The translations under genes were made by a program, and so were the position numbers. A stretch of 35,709 nt of DNA from Fructobacillus evanidus (GTDB lineage: Bacteria; Bacillota; Bacilli; Lactobacillales; Lactobacillaceae). The notes beneath the pieces were generated by a model. The model was given only the letters and a program-made list of their open reading frames with translations. It was not told the origin of the DNA and did not search any database. The stretch covers positions 1 to 35,709 of the forward strand of contig NZ_CAUZLM010000013.1 of the NCBI RefSeq assembly GCF_963580165.1, given 5' to 3'. Each line of letters starts with the position of its first letter. Within the stretch, counting starts at the first letter, position 1. This document shows, piece by piece, positions 24,272 through 32,647 of the stretch.

Positions 24272-26158
24272 TTACCAAATTTGGATTCGCTTTTCAGGAT
24301 CCAACCACATGCCATCCCCGGCTTGAATGCCATAAGTTTGGTGGAAGTCATCAAAGTTTGGCAAGATAACGTTCGTCCGCAACTTCGCCGGTGCATGAAC
24401 ATCAATCTTCGCTAACATAGCAAGGTAAGCTGGTGATGCCTTTTGCCGCCACAATGTCGCAAAGTTTTCAAAGAAGGCTTTGGCATCAAAGTCCTTTTGT
24501 TCCTTAGCAGCTGCCAAAGCGGCGGAAACTCCACCCAAATCAGCAACGTTTTCGGAAACCGTCAAGTGGCCATTAATTTTGGCACCGGCTGAATCTTGAC
24601 CATCAAAAGCAGCAACGACCGCTTGTGTCTTCTGCTCGAAGTGTTCAAAGTCTTCCTTTGTCCACCACTCCTTCAAGTTTCCATGTTCATCGTAACGGGC
24701 GCCGTTAGTGTCAAAGGCGTGAGTAATTTCATGAGCAATGACTGTTCCGATTCCACCAAAGTTTTGGCTCGATGATTGGTGGTAATCGTAAAATGGTGCT
24801 TGCAAAATGGCTGCCGGGAAGACAATTTGATTAAATTCAGGTGAATAATAGGCATTCACCAGATCCCCTGGCATTTCCCAGCGACTCGTGTCGGGTGCCT
24901 GTCCCCACTGGCTAAAGTGATCGGCCACCGCAGCCTTAGAAAAGTCTTCTACGTTTTCCAAGAGCGACTTGTGAACATCGACTTTGCGATTCTCCAAGTA
25001 GGCAGGAATCTGATCAGGATAACCAACCTTGACTTGCAGGGCAGCCAACTTTACCTTGGCCTTTTCTCGCGTAGCAGCCGACAACCACTTTTGCTGGTCA
25101 AAGCGGCCATCATAAACGCCAATCAAATCCTGGACCATCTTCTCGACATCTTTTTTAGCAGCCTCACCAAAATAAGTTTGGCCATACCAACGACCAACGA
25201 TTTGGGCAAAGAATGCTCGAGCCTGGCGGAAGGCAGCCTTGTCGGCATCAACCGCTTGCTTGGCACCAGAAAGCTTCCGTCCAAAGACACCAGCATCGAT
25301 TCGGCTCTGATTTCCCAATAACTTGGCAATATCGAGCATATTTTGAACAATTGACCAAGACTTGATCAAAGCAAAGTTCTTTTCTTGGTAAACAGCATTC
25401 GCCTTATCGAAGAACGCCCCATCAAAGATAATGACCTTTTCTGGCTTTTGTCCGAGCACCTTTTCAATTACTGCAGCAATCCGATAGTCGGTGAATTGTT
25501 CTGTCAAATCAGCCAAGGCCGTTGGATGGTAATTCTTCCAATAATCCGACAACGTTTCACGAGAACTCTCACTATCCGCCAAAATTTGATCAAACGCCAA
25601 AGTCTCATCAACTAATTTTTGCGCTTCTTTTTCTGCAAAACCAAACCGTTGCAAGAGCCCAGTGACCATTGTTGACCAGGTAGCCAACAGGTCCTTTTTG
25701 CTATCTTCATCCTGATAACTGGTCGTATCAGGCAAAATCAGCCCCGGATTGGCCAACCATAACTCGTTACGCGCCGTATTCTTTGAATCAGGACTAACCG
25801 TCAATGCCAGTGGTGTCGTATAAGAATCCAAAATCAATTGGCCTTCGGCTGCTTGGAAGTCATGCCAGTTTTCAATCTTGAGCAACGGCTGCAAGAATTG
25901 CTGTACTTGACCGGCCTCATCTTGACCTCGGCGGTCCCAGTCCTTAGTTAACTGATGGAGGGCAACGAACTGGTCCAAAGCGGCGACTGCCTTTTGACCA
26001 GCTTCGATTTCTTTGACCGTGGCCCGTTCCAAATCTTCAATCTTATCCGCCAAGTCATAAAAACCACCGGTGACGGGCTTATCGGCCGGAATTTCGGCCT
26101 GATTTAGCCACTCCTGGTTGACCGCCTGATAAAAATCATCTTGATACTTTGCTACCAT
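24272..26158 (-). CDS. pepO: M13-family neutral endopeptidase PepO
   Basis: A 628-residue zinc metallopeptidase that degrades oligopeptides, part of the LAB proteolytic system. The zinc motif is VIAHEITHAFD (HExxH), with the third ligand in ENVADLGG; NAYYSPEFNQIVFPAAILQAPFY lies before it and the C-terminus ends in ...DPEKRIQIW, as in other PepO enzymes. There is no signal peptide, so it is cytoplasmic. The ATG follows AGGAGG. It is a single-gene unit. Confidence 0.96.
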   Translation of the reverse strand: MVAKYQDDFYQAVNQEWLNQAEIPADKPVTGGFYDLADKIEDLERATVKEIEAGQKAVAALDQFVALHQLTKDWDRRGQDEAGQVQQFLQPLLKIENWHDFQAAEGQLILDSYTTPLALTVSPDSKNTARNELWLANPGLILPDTTSYQDEDSKKDLLATWSTMVTGLLQRFGFAEKEAQKLVDETLAFDQILADSESSRETLSDYWKNYHPTALADLTEQFTDYRIAAVIEKVLGQKPEKVIIFDGAFFDKANAVYQEKNFALIKSWSIVQNMLDIAKLLGNQSRIDAGVFGRKLSGAKQAVDADKAAFRQARAFFAQIVGRWYGQTYFGEAAKKDVEKMVQDLIGVYDGRFDQQKWLSAATREKAKVKLAALQVKVGYPDQIPAYLENRKVDVHKSLLENVEDFSKAAVADHFSQWGQAPDTSRWEMPGDLVNAYYSPEFNQIVFPAAILQAPFYDYHQSSSQNFGGIGTVIAHEITHAFDTNGARYDEHGNLKEWWTKEDFEHFEQKTQAVVAAFDGQDSAGAKINGHLTVSENVADLGGVSAALAAAKEQKDFDAKAFFENFATLWRQKASPAYLAMLAKIDVHAPAKLRTNVILPNFDDFHQTYGIQAGDGMWLDPEKRIQIW

Positions 26159-26234
26159 GTGCGCCTCCTAATAATTGTCAATTTCGTTATTCATCATTAT
26201 CCACTAGACCACTTCTAAAAAGCAAATTTCTTCA

Positions 26235-26263
26235 TAAAAAAAACCAAACAAAGCGCTGTTTGG
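26235..26263 (-). terminator. terminator of the second MFS gene
   Basis: CCAAACA and TGTTTGG pair (26244-26250 with 26257-26263), followed by eight T on the minus strand. Confidence 0.88.
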
Positions 26264-26279
26264 CATTCTTTTATTAAAT

Positions 26280-27668
26280 TTAACTAAGAGTTTGCGCCCC
26301 GGCATCCTTTGGCAAGGTTAAGACCTCCAACAGTGGGTACAGGGAAACCAATCCCACAATCAAGAAGGTTACTTGATAGGCCAGCGTGGTTTTCATAACC
26401 TGGCCAAGCAAAGCCAAAATTGTTGCGACAATCCCGACCCCCAAAGCTTGTGAAAGCATTTGCAGGACAGAAGTTAAGGTATTGGCTGAATTCTTCTGTT
26501 CCTTTGAAAGTTCCGAGAAAGACAATGAATTATAAGCCGTCAAAGCCAACGAACGACCAACACCAGATACGAAAGCGACGAAGGCAATCCAGACCTTGGC
26601 GCTATCAGCATGAAAGGCGGCCATCAGCAGCGTTGCCAAACTAGCCAAGCTCAGGGCCACTACTAGAGCATACTTGTAGCCTAAGCGGCGAATAATCACT
26701 GTGGTAAAGGGCTTAATGGCGATATTGCCGATGAAGATAAAGATGACATAGGTTCCAGCCATGATTGGTGACCAATGGAAGGCGACCTGCAAGACCAAGG
26801 TCAAAAGGTATGGCAAAGCGCCAATCGTCATCCAAAAGATTGATCCACCCGATTCATAGACACGGAATGTTTTGACCTTTAGCGGCTCTAGCGAGAAAAG
26901 CGGTTGGTCGCTAGCTGAAAGATGGTGCCAGGCCAAGGCCAAAAAGACGAGTGCTACGAACAGTACCAAGAAGCCCCAGAAAAAGAGCGATAGCGCGCGT
27001 GAAAGAATTTCAGAAGCAATCAAAAGCCCCCCACCGGCAACTGCCACGAGCAAGAAACCAAATAAATCAAAGGGCAAGTCTTCCCGCTCGTTATCATCCA
27101 AAATAAAGAATGCACCCGTTAAAATGATTAACAGGCCAATTGGCAGGTTCAAAAAGAAAATCCAATGCCAGGACAAACTAGCAATGACGTAACCCCCAAG
27201 TAAAGGAGCAATGGCCGGTGCCAAGAGTGCCGGCCAAACCAGGTAAGACAGGATTTGGAGCATTTTCTTTGGTTCCGTATTTTCCAAAATAATTAAGCGG
27301 CCGACGGGCACCATCAAGGCCCCGGACATCCCCTGGATAGCCCGCATGACCAACAAATAGGTCAAATTGTTAAAGAGCCCGGCCAGCACGGATGAAACCG
27401 TGAAAAGACCCACGGCAATCAAAAATAAGTTCTTGCGGCGAACCTTTTTGGCTAGCCAACCAGATAATGGAATAAAGATGGCGGAAAACAGCATGTAGAC
27501 TGACACGAGTAATGAGGCCGTACTCTGGGCCACCTTCAAATCAGTTGCAATCTGTGGTAGCGCTGTTGTGACAATGGTTGAATCAAGCATTTGCATAAAC
27601 AGTGCGGCCGCTACGACCAAGGCCGCCCGTTTCATCTGCGAAAAATTCATTTGCGAATTACTGGTCAT
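26280..27668 (-). CDS. MFS transporter, DHA2-type multidrug efflux
   Basis: A 462-residue transporter with about 14 helices. LFMQMLDSTIVTTALPQIATDLKVAQSTASLLVSVYMLFSAIFIPLSGWLAKKVRRKNLF is the helix 1-3 block of EmrB/MdtD-like pumps and LVWPALLAPAIAPLLGGYVI is motif C-like for antiporters. The substrate is unknown. It is not closely similar to the first MFS protein in this window. AAGGGG precedes the ATG, with a long T-rich spacer. The 140-base upstream region holds a direct repeat GAGCTTCT twice (near 27701 and 27727) that may be regulatory; no strong promoter was picked. Confidence 0.88.
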   Translation of the reverse strand: MTSNSQMNFSQMKRAALVVAAALFMQMLDSTIVTTALPQIATDLKVAQSTASLLVSVYMLFSAIFIPLSGWLAKKVRRKNLFLIAVGLFTVSSVLAGLFNNLTYLLVMRAIQGMSGALMVPVGRLIILENTEPKKMLQILSYLVWPALLAPAIAPLLGGYVIASLSWHWIFFLNLPIGLLIILTGAFFILDDNEREDLPFDLFGFLLVAVAGGGLLIASEILSRALSLFFWGFLVLFVALVFLALAWHHLSASDQPLFSLEPLKVKTFRVYESGGSIFWMTIGALPYLLTLVLQVAFHWSPIMAGTYVIFIFIGNIAIKPFTTVIIRRLGYKYALVVALSLASLATLLMAAFHADSAKVWIAFVAFVSGVGRSLALTAYNSLSFSELSKEQKNSANTLTSVLQMLSQALGVGIVATILALLGQVMKTTLAYQVTFLIVGLVSLYPLLEVLTLPKDAGAQTLS

Positions 27669-27785
27669 GAAAAAAAATCCCCTTTTAAATGACGAATGAA
27701 ATCAAAGAAGCTCCTCATTTGTTAGAGAAGCTCATTTTACATCTATCAATTTTAGTCTTAGATCAAAAAGAAAACAATGGCATTG

Positions 27786-27806
27786 AAAAAAGCCCGAAGG
27801 GCTTTT
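27786..27806 (-). terminator. terminator of the carbonic anhydrase operon
   Basis: AAAAGCCC-TTC-GGGCTTTT followed by further T on the minus strand: a short, GC-cored hairpin a few bases after the stop codon. Confidence 0.88.
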
Positions 27807-27810
27807 GAAC

Positions 27811-28458
27811 TTACTTTAAATGAGTCACCGGTGATAAGTGGTGATAAACCACCGTCCGCCCGGATAAGGGCTGGCAATCCCGGTAGTTATCCGGATAGGC
27901 TTCGGCAAAAGTTGCCAAATCTTTAGGACTTATCCCCACCGGTTTGTCTAACAAGAACCAATTAATGTCTTTTTTCAACGGCGGTGTGGTTAACGAACCC
28001 GTATAGGTAAAGCAGCCCGTTTTTTCCACAGGCAGCAAATCCTGCAAATTGACGGTCTTTTTTTCTTCCGAAAAGAGTGGAGCGAAGATGACAGGATGCT
28101 TTTCGTCGACTTCGGCAAAGGCCCCGACCACCATGGTTTGGCCAAGCTGATTTTGACAAACGATGTGAATCTCAGCCGCTTCGCGCTGATCATCAATCAG
28201 GTGTTCAGCGCCATCATGAATATGAAAACGAACAACATTCCAAGCTTGCTGGTTTAAAATCAGCTGACCCTGGCAATAAAATTGATCACCAATCACTTCC
28301 GGACTCTTCTTGACCGGTGTGTTTTGAAAATCAGTCCAATCAACCTGCCAGTCATCACCCGTGACAACAGCTGATTTTTCAATTGCAATTGGCGACTCTA
28401 GGTTGCTTAACGCAGTGGCTGTCCAGGCACTTTGAAAGCGATAATCCAGCTTTTCCAT
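27811..28458 (-). CDS. alpha-class carbonic anhydrase, no signal peptide
   Basis: A 215-residue enzyme that interconverts CO2 and bicarbonate. Zinc ligands of the alpha class are visible: His79 and His81 in RFHIHDGAEH, His98 in AAEIHIV; YTGSLTTPPL contains the Thr199-equivalent gatekeeper, and ESPIAIE resembles the usual QSPI motif. Most bacterial alpha enzymes are secreted; this one starts directly with the mature-like sequence and lacks a signal peptide, implying a cytoplasmic role such as supplying bicarbonate for carboxylations. It lies 20 bases after the hemolysin-III gene on the same strand. Confidence 0.9.
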   Translation of the reverse strand: MEKLDYRFQSAWTATALSNLESPIAIEKSAVVTGDDWQVDWTDFQNTPVKKSPEVIGDQFYCQGQLILNQQAWNVVRFHIHDGAEHLIDDQREAAEIHIVCQNQLGQTMVVGAFAEVDEKHPVIFAPLFSEEKKTVNLQDLLPVEKTGCFTYTGSLTTPPLKKDINWFLLDKPVGISPKDLATFAEAYPDNYRDCQPLSGRTVVYHHLSPVTHLK

Positions 28459-28478
28459 CTTTTTGACCTTCTTTCAAT

Positions 28479-29129
28479 CTAAAGAGTTAGATATATTGAG
28501 CAGTACATGAGTCCGGCACCAACCAGCACAAAAACATGCCAGTAAACGTGACCCATGGGAATTTTTGGTACGAGGTAAAAAATGGTTCCAAGAGAGTATA
28601 CCACGCCGCCGGCTAATAGTAACCAAAAGGCAGCCGGTGATAAAGCAGTCCACAATAACGGCATGGCAATAATAATTAACCAGCCCATCACCAGGTAAAT
28701 CAGGACAGATAACCAAGGAAAGCGACCAACCAGAAACAAATCATAAATCAGACCGGCAATGGTCATCAATAAGATGGCGGACCAGATGCCAATGCCCCAA
28801 CCACCTTTCAAAACTAACCAGGTATAGGGCGTATAGGACCCTAATATCACGAAATAAATACCGGCATGATCCATAAATTGGAAAATCTTGGCTGCCCTAG
28901 TAAAAACCAGTGAGTGAAAAAGTGTCGAAGCCAGTAAGAACAGTGATACCGAGGTCAAATAAATACTGACCGCCGCGATTTCAATACCACTCGTCTGCCC
29001 ATCACGGACCATTTTCAGCGCTAAAAAGACACTAGCGATAATGGCTAAGATAAAGCCAAGACCGTGGGTCACAGCATTTAAAACCTCATAGACAATCTGG
29101 TAAGTTTTTCCATGTTTTTTAATTTCCAT
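28479..29129 (-). CDS. hemolysin III / PAQR family membrane protein
   Basis: A 216-residue, seven-helix protein. Conserved family positions are visible: AVTHGLGF, STLFHSL, MDHAGIYFVILGSYTPYT and HVYWHVFVLVGA, the His/Asp/Ser residues that form a metal site in PAQR hydrolases. The function in bacteria is not well defined despite the name. The ATG at 29129 (MEIKKHG) fits the family start; AAGGGG lies somewhat far upstream. It is the first gene of a two-gene unit with the carbonic anhydrase. Confidence 0.88.
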   Translation of the reverse strand: MEIKKHGKTYQIVYEVLNAVTHGLGFILAIIASVFLALKMVRDGQTSGIEIAAVSIYLTSVSLFLLASTLFHSLVFTRAAKIFQFMDHAGIYFVILGSYTPYTWLVLKGGWGIGIWSAILLMTIAGLIYDLFLVGRFPWLSVLIYLVMGWLIIIAMPLLWTALSPAAFWLLLAGGVVYSLGTIFYLVPKIPMGHVYWHVFVLVGAGLMYCSIYLTL

Positions 29130-29282
29130 TTTTCTATAAAACCCCTTAAAAGTGTTTTTCTTGCTATTTTTCTCTCTTCCTATCGAGAAAAATAAATAAA
29201 ATAACAACTATACCAATTGACAAACATTGTTAAACATTATATACTAATCTTGTTACTTAAAGATGAATTGGAGGAATATTTT

Positions 29283-29630
29283 ATGAAATTGACTTTTACA
29301 CCAGCAGCAACTGAGCGTTTGCAGAAGTTCTTAGGCGACGACGTCAAGATGGTTCTGGACTTTGACGATGGTGTTGGCCCATTCTCAGACGAAGCAAACT
29401 GCACTTTGGCTTTGTCATTTAACCTCTTGTTCGTCAACAAGGATGCTGATTTGTCCGAATTTGGTGCCAAAATTGACTCCAACCTTGGTGAAATCTATGC
29501 TAAGCCTTATTCAACCGATCAAATGGACGAAGAAATGACCATCGACGTCAATGAAAAGTACTTGCGTTATTCATTGGCTGGCCGCGGTGGCGAATTGGAC
29601 CCAGCCTTGGGTATCAAAAAAGTTGCCTAA
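29283..29630 (+). CDS. HesB/IscA-like iron-sulfur biogenesis family protein (YneR-type)
   Basis: A 115-residue protein with the HesB-like fold pattern (LTFTPAATERLQKFLGDDVKMVLDFDDGVGPF...). True IscA/SufA scaffolds carry three cysteines near the C-terminus; here only one Cys (in EANCTLAL) exists, so iron-sulfur assembly as such is doubtful. This matches a group of LAB proteins named only by family. The ATG at 29283 follows TGGAGG; the frame upstream of it has no ribosome site. It is monocistronic, ending at the hairpin 29675-29703. Confidence 0.8.
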   Translation: MKLTFTPAATERLQKFLGDDVKMVLDFDDGVGPFSDEANCTLALSFNLLFVNKDADLSEFGAKIDSNLGEIYAKPYSTDQMDEEMTIDVNEKYLRYSLAGRGGELDPALGIKKVA

Positions 29631-29674
29631 CCCATCTTGATAGTCAGACATTAACCAATATTTATCTGCTTACT

Positions 29675-29703
29675 AAAAAGTCAGCCGAACGGCTGGCTTT
29701 TTT
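29675..29703. terminator. bidirectional terminator between the HesB-like gene and degV
   Basis: AAAAAGTCAGCC-GAAC-GGCTGGCTTTTTT gives T runs on both strands, so it serves both converging genes. Confidence 0.88.
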
Positions 29704-29723
29704 ATTTACTATTAATAGCTATC

Positions 29724-30617
29724 TCAGTCTTCTTTTGCCATAACCTGCCAGTCATGTGACCAAATAACGGCCATTGCCCCATCACCGGTATGCACACCAA
29801 TGACAGGATCCATGCTGGCGCGTTCAAAGGCAACAGTTGGGTACTTTGCCTGAAAGTCTTTCAGCCATTTATCCCCTAATTTAGCATTATTACCATCAAT
29901 AATGTAGGCTCGCACCGGAAAATCAGCAGCTCTTAGGTAGTCTTCAAAGGCTTCTTGGATTTGCTCCTTTGCCCCAGACATCTTCCGTGCCTTACCAACG
30001 GCGCCAATCTTCCCATCCCCAACGATGTCAAAGGATAGGATTGGTTTAATATTCAATAAACCGCTAATAAGGGCTTGTCCACGAGATAGGCGACCCGTTC
30101 GCTTCAAATGTGAAATATCGTTGACGACCAAACGAACACCCAGGTCCTCACGGAAAGCCGCAAGCATCTGGTCGATTTCAGCCAAAGTGCGACCCTTTTC
30201 GGCTAATTTGGCGGCCAATAAGGCTTGACTAGCCTGCCCCATGTTAGTCAATTTAGAATCGACTACAAGAATTTCTTCAAGGCCATCGAAACCATCAGCA
30301 ACCAGCTTGGCCGTTTGAAAGGCACCTGAAATTCCTGAAGACAGGGTGATGATGATGGCTTCTGTATAGCCAGCCTGGACCGCCTGGTTTAAAGCCTGTT
30401 CCCATTCGGCTGGACTTGGTTGCGATGTCGTTGGTAAAACATCTTTTTTAGTCATTAATTCGACCAAATCAGCTAGAGAAGTTAAATCCTGGCCACCCAT
30501 ATAGGTTTCTTGGCCAAATAAAATCGGAATTGATACTTCCTCAATTCCATATGAACGGCGAATTTCGGCCGGCAGTGCCGCCGATGAATCCACAATTATT
30601 GCTGTTTTCTTTGTCAT
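29724..30617 (-). CDS. DegV family fatty-acid-binding protein (FakB-like)
   Basis: A 297-residue protein with the DegV fold. AIIVDSSAALP, VLPTTSQPSPAEW and ITLSSGISGAFQTA are family blocks lining the acyl-chain pocket and the phosphate-handling site. DegV/FakB proteins present fatty acids to the kinase FakA so that exogenous fatty acids can enter phospholipids. No FakA gene is visible nearby. The ATG follows TTAGGAG. It lies 36 bases after the second crcB gene on the same strand side, but reads as a separate unit. Confidence 0.92.
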   Translation of the reverse strand: MTKKTAIIVDSSAALPAEIRRSYGIEEVSIPILFGQETYMGGQDLTSLADLVELMTKKDVLPTTSQPSPAEWEQALNQAVQAGYTEAIIITLSSGISGAFQTAKLVADGFDGLEEILVVDSKLTNMGQASQALLAAKLAEKGRTLAEIDQMLAAFREDLGVRLVVNDISHLKRTGRLSRGQALISGLLNIKPILSFDIVGDGKIGAVGKARKMSGAKEQIQEAFEDYLRAADFPVRAYIIDGNNAKLGDKWLKDFQAKYPTVAFERASMDPVIGVHTGDGAMAVIWSHDWQVMAKED

Positions 30618-30652
30618 AAGTTGCTCCTAATCCTAAGGGCTATTTTACCATA

Positions 30653-31003
30653 CTAACGAACGGCCCCTGCTAGGACTTGGCCCAAGAAGAAAGCGGTGGC
30701 ACCGGCAAGAACCTGCACGAACAAATAAAGTAGTTGCTTCAAAAGGCCATCTCTTTGCTTCGCCTGGGTCATCATCGTTGAAAAGGTGGTTAATCCACCC
30801 AAAAAACCGGTTTGCGTCAATAAGACGGCATGGGAGCCTTGGCCAATACTTGAAAGAATACCAAGCAAAAATGATCCAAGAATATTAACCGCCCAGACCC
30901 CGGTAAACAAATCAAAGCGTTGTGGCCACCAAATCAGTAACAGATACCGCAAAAGGGCTCCAAGCCCGGCCCCAATCATCACGAGCAGGTAGTTTTCAAG
31001 CAT
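30653..31003 (-). CDS. crcB: fluoride channel CrcB/Fluc, subunit 2
   Basis: A 116-residue, four-helix protein. Fluc motifs are visible: GAGLGALLRYLLL, VNILGSFLLGIL and GFLGGLTTFSTMM (the TTFST segment lines the fluoride path). These channels release cytoplasmic fluoride. The gene overlaps the preceding crcB by 8 bases, so the two are translationally coupled and probably form a heterodimer. No fluoride riboswitch is seen upstream. Confidence 0.93.
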   Translation of the reverse strand: MLENYLLVMIGAGLGALLRYLLLIWWPQRFDLFTGVWAVNILGSFLLGILSSIGQGSHAVLLTQTGFLGGLTTFSTMMTQAKQRDGLLKQLLYLFVQVLAGATAFFLGQVLAGAVR

Positions 31004-31412
31004 GACTAACTCCCTTCTGATTTGGATTCAAAACGGCTTGGGCAGTCAATTGTCCGGCAATCACCAGTGCTAGACCACCAAAAAGCGAAAGGAAAAGATA
31101 AGAAAAGGCCAAAAATGGTTGATGCAGGCCGAGATGGAAGGTTTGCAAAATCATGGTCCCAAAGGTCGTGAATCCGCCCATAATGCCAGTTCCTAAGAAC
31201 GACTGCCAGTATGCCGGCCGTTCCATCTTTTCAACCAAATAAGCGCCCAAAAATGCCAGTAAAAAGGCCCCCAACCAATTAATCAGCATCGTCGTTAATG
31301 GCCACGCCCCAATTACTGGAACAAAGCTCAATAAATAACGGAATAGGCCTCCAATGGCGCCTCCAAGGAAAACAACCAATCCCTCAATCTTTCGATTCGT
31401 TTCAACCGTCAT
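30996..31412 (-). CDS. crcB: fluoride channel CrcB/Fluc, subunit 1
   Basis: A 138-residue, four-helix Fluc protein: FLGGAIGGLFRYLLSF, LINWLGAFLLAFLGA and GIMGGFTTFGTMILQ. The usual TTFST reads TTFGT here, so the serine is replaced in this subunit but kept in its partner, consistent with asymmetric heterodimeric pairs known in firmicutes. The ATG follows GAAGGGA; a TATAAT box on the minus strand lies at 31448-31453. It overlaps the next crcB gene by 8 bases. Confidence 0.92.
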   Translation of the reverse strand: MTVETNRKIEGLVVFLGGAIGGLFRYLLSFVPVIGAWPLTTMLINWLGAFLLAFLGAYLVEKMERPAYWQSFLGTGIMGGFTTFGTMILQTFHLGLHQPFLAFSYLFLSLFGGLALVIAGQLTAQAVLNPNQKGVSHA

Positions 31413-31447
31413 CGCATTCCCTTCTTTCTATTTTGAGTTAAGAAGAC

Positions 31448-31453
31448 ATTATA
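31448..31453 (-). promoter_or_regulatory. -10 box of the crcB pair
   Basis: TATAAT on the minus strand 35 bases before the first crcB ATG; the -35 region is poor. Confidence 0.4.
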
Positions 31454-31466
31454 ACGCAATTATTTT

Positions 31467-31904
31467 TCAGATGGGTAGTGTTTGGTTCTTTTTGACATCT
31501 TCTACTAAATCAAAAAGGGTCATTTCGCCCATCACGGCCATTACCGCTTGGTCAATTTCACCATAATACTTTGACAGGGCCGAACCAATTGACGAACCAA
31601 CTGGGCAATCAGGATTAGTATGTTTATCCAAGGCAAAAACTGCCGCACAGTCTTCAACGGCCTGCAAAACCTCTGCAAAGGTAATTTCCTTACTATCTTT
31701 TGCAAGCACGGGGCGACCAGGGTAAGGACCCTGTCGACACAAAATATTAGCATTCTGTAATTCGGCTAAAAGAGCCCGTACACGTGACGGGTTCGTATTG
31801 ATAGATCCCGCAATCGTAGCTGAGCTTAATGAATCTGTTGGTCGCGCAGTTGCCACATAAACAAGGATGTGGAGCGCATTTGTTAATCGTAATGATGGTT
31901 TCAT
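31467..31904 (-). CDS. Rrf2-family transcriptional regulator
   Basis: A 145-residue winged-helix regulator: MKPSLRLTNALHILVYVA at the start, a recognition region SSATIAGSINTNPSRVRALLAELQNANIL and the wing GPYPGRPVLA. Three cysteines (56, 86, 100) are present but not in the tight spacing of IscR or NsrR, so thiol redox sensing is more likely than an iron-sulfur cluster. The ATG at 31904 follows AAGGA. It is divergent from the nitroreductase gene, and a 21-base near-palindrome in the shared intergenic region is a good candidate operator. Confidence 0.9.
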   Translation of the reverse strand: MKPSLRLTNALHILVYVATARPTDSLSSATIAGSINTNPSRVRALLAELQNANILCRQGPYPGRPVLAKDSKEITFAEVLQAVEDCAAVFALDKHTNPDCPVGSSIGSALSKYYGEIDQAVMAVMGEMTLFDLVEDVKKNQTLPI

Positions 31905-31935
31905 AAAAATTAGTCCTTGTATTTTTCTAAAGACT

Positions 31936-31943
31936 ATTATACC
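31936..31943 (-). promoter_or_regulatory. promoter -10 of the Rrf2 gene
   Basis: On the minus strand TGGTATAAT is a consensus extended -10 (TATAAT at 31936-31941). Confidence 0.55.
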
Positions 31944-31949
31944 ATATGA

Positions 31950-31970
31950 TTGTACTTTTAAAAAATACAA
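31950..31970. promoter_or_regulatory. candidate Rrf2 operator
   Basis: A 21-base near-palindrome with outer arms TTGTA and TACAA and an inner TTTT/AAAA, placed between the divergent Rrf2 and nitroreductase genes, right after a possible rightward -10 (TATGAT, 31945-31950) and upstream of the leftward -10. A second TTGTATTTTT arm lies at 31917-31926. Confidence 0.5.
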
Positions 31971-31989
31971 CCAACAAGGAGACAGAAAT

Positions 31990-32595
31990 ATGTCAGAATT
32001 TTTAGATTTGCAAAAGAAGCGTCGTTCAATTTACGCCCTTGGTAAGGACGTTTCAAAGACTCCTGAAGAACTTAACTCAATTATTAAAGAAGCTATTGAA
32101 AACACACCATCAGCTTTTAACTCACAATCAACACAAGCCGTTGTTTTGACTGGTGCCGCTCACGACCGTTTGTGGGACATCACATTAGCTGAATTGAAGA
32201 AGGTTTCTGCTGATGAAGAAGCCTTTGCTGCTACGAAGGCCAAGGTTGATGGCGCTTTCAAGGCCGGCTTTGGTACTGTTCTGTTCTATACTGATACAAA
32301 CATCGTCAAGGGCTTGCAAGAAGGCTTCCCACTTTACGCTAACAACTTCCCTGATTGGGCTGAAGAAGCTGTTGGTATTTCTCTTTACGCCGTTTGGATG
32401 CGTCTAGCTGAAGAGGGTATTGGTGCCTCATTGCAACACTACAATCCATTGATTGATGCAGCCGTTGCTAAGGAATTTAACTTGCCTGAAAACTGGACAT
32501 TGCGTGGTCAAATGCCATTTGGTTCAATTGTTGCACCAGCTGGTGACAAGGATTACTTAGCTGAAGACGTTCGTTTCCGCTTCTTCCAAGACTAA
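31990..32595 (+). CDS. nitroreductase family protein (Frm2/HBN1-like)
   Basis: A 201-residue FMN-dependent oxidoreductase. The opening LQKKRRSIYALGKDVS holds the Arg/Ser FMN-phosphate contacts, and NTPSAFNSQSTQAVVLTG and the late segment WTLRGQMPFGSIV are typical of the compact nitroreductases related to yeast Frm2. Substrates may be nitro or quinone compounds. The ATG at 31990 follows AAGGAG. It is divergent from an Rrf2 regulator, which is probably its repressor under redox stress. Confidence 0.9.
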   Translation: MSEFLDLQKKRRSIYALGKDVSKTPEELNSIIKEAIENTPSAFNSQSTQAVVLTGAAHDRLWDITLAELKKVSADEEAFAATKAKVDGAFKAGFGTVLFYTDTNIVKGLQEGFPLYANNFPDWAEEAVGISLYAVWMRLAEEGIGASLQHYNPLIDAAVAKEFNLPENWTLRGQMPFGSIVAPAGDKDYLAEDVRFRFFQD

Positions 32596-32647
32596 TTCTT
32601 CTCTTAACGTTCATTGTAGACTTTTCTGATAATTTTTTCATTTTTTC

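Noticed and set aside
31413..31466. Fluoride riboswitch before the crcB pair
   Set aside because: The leader is only about 30 bases from the -10 box to the start codon, too short for the aptamer.
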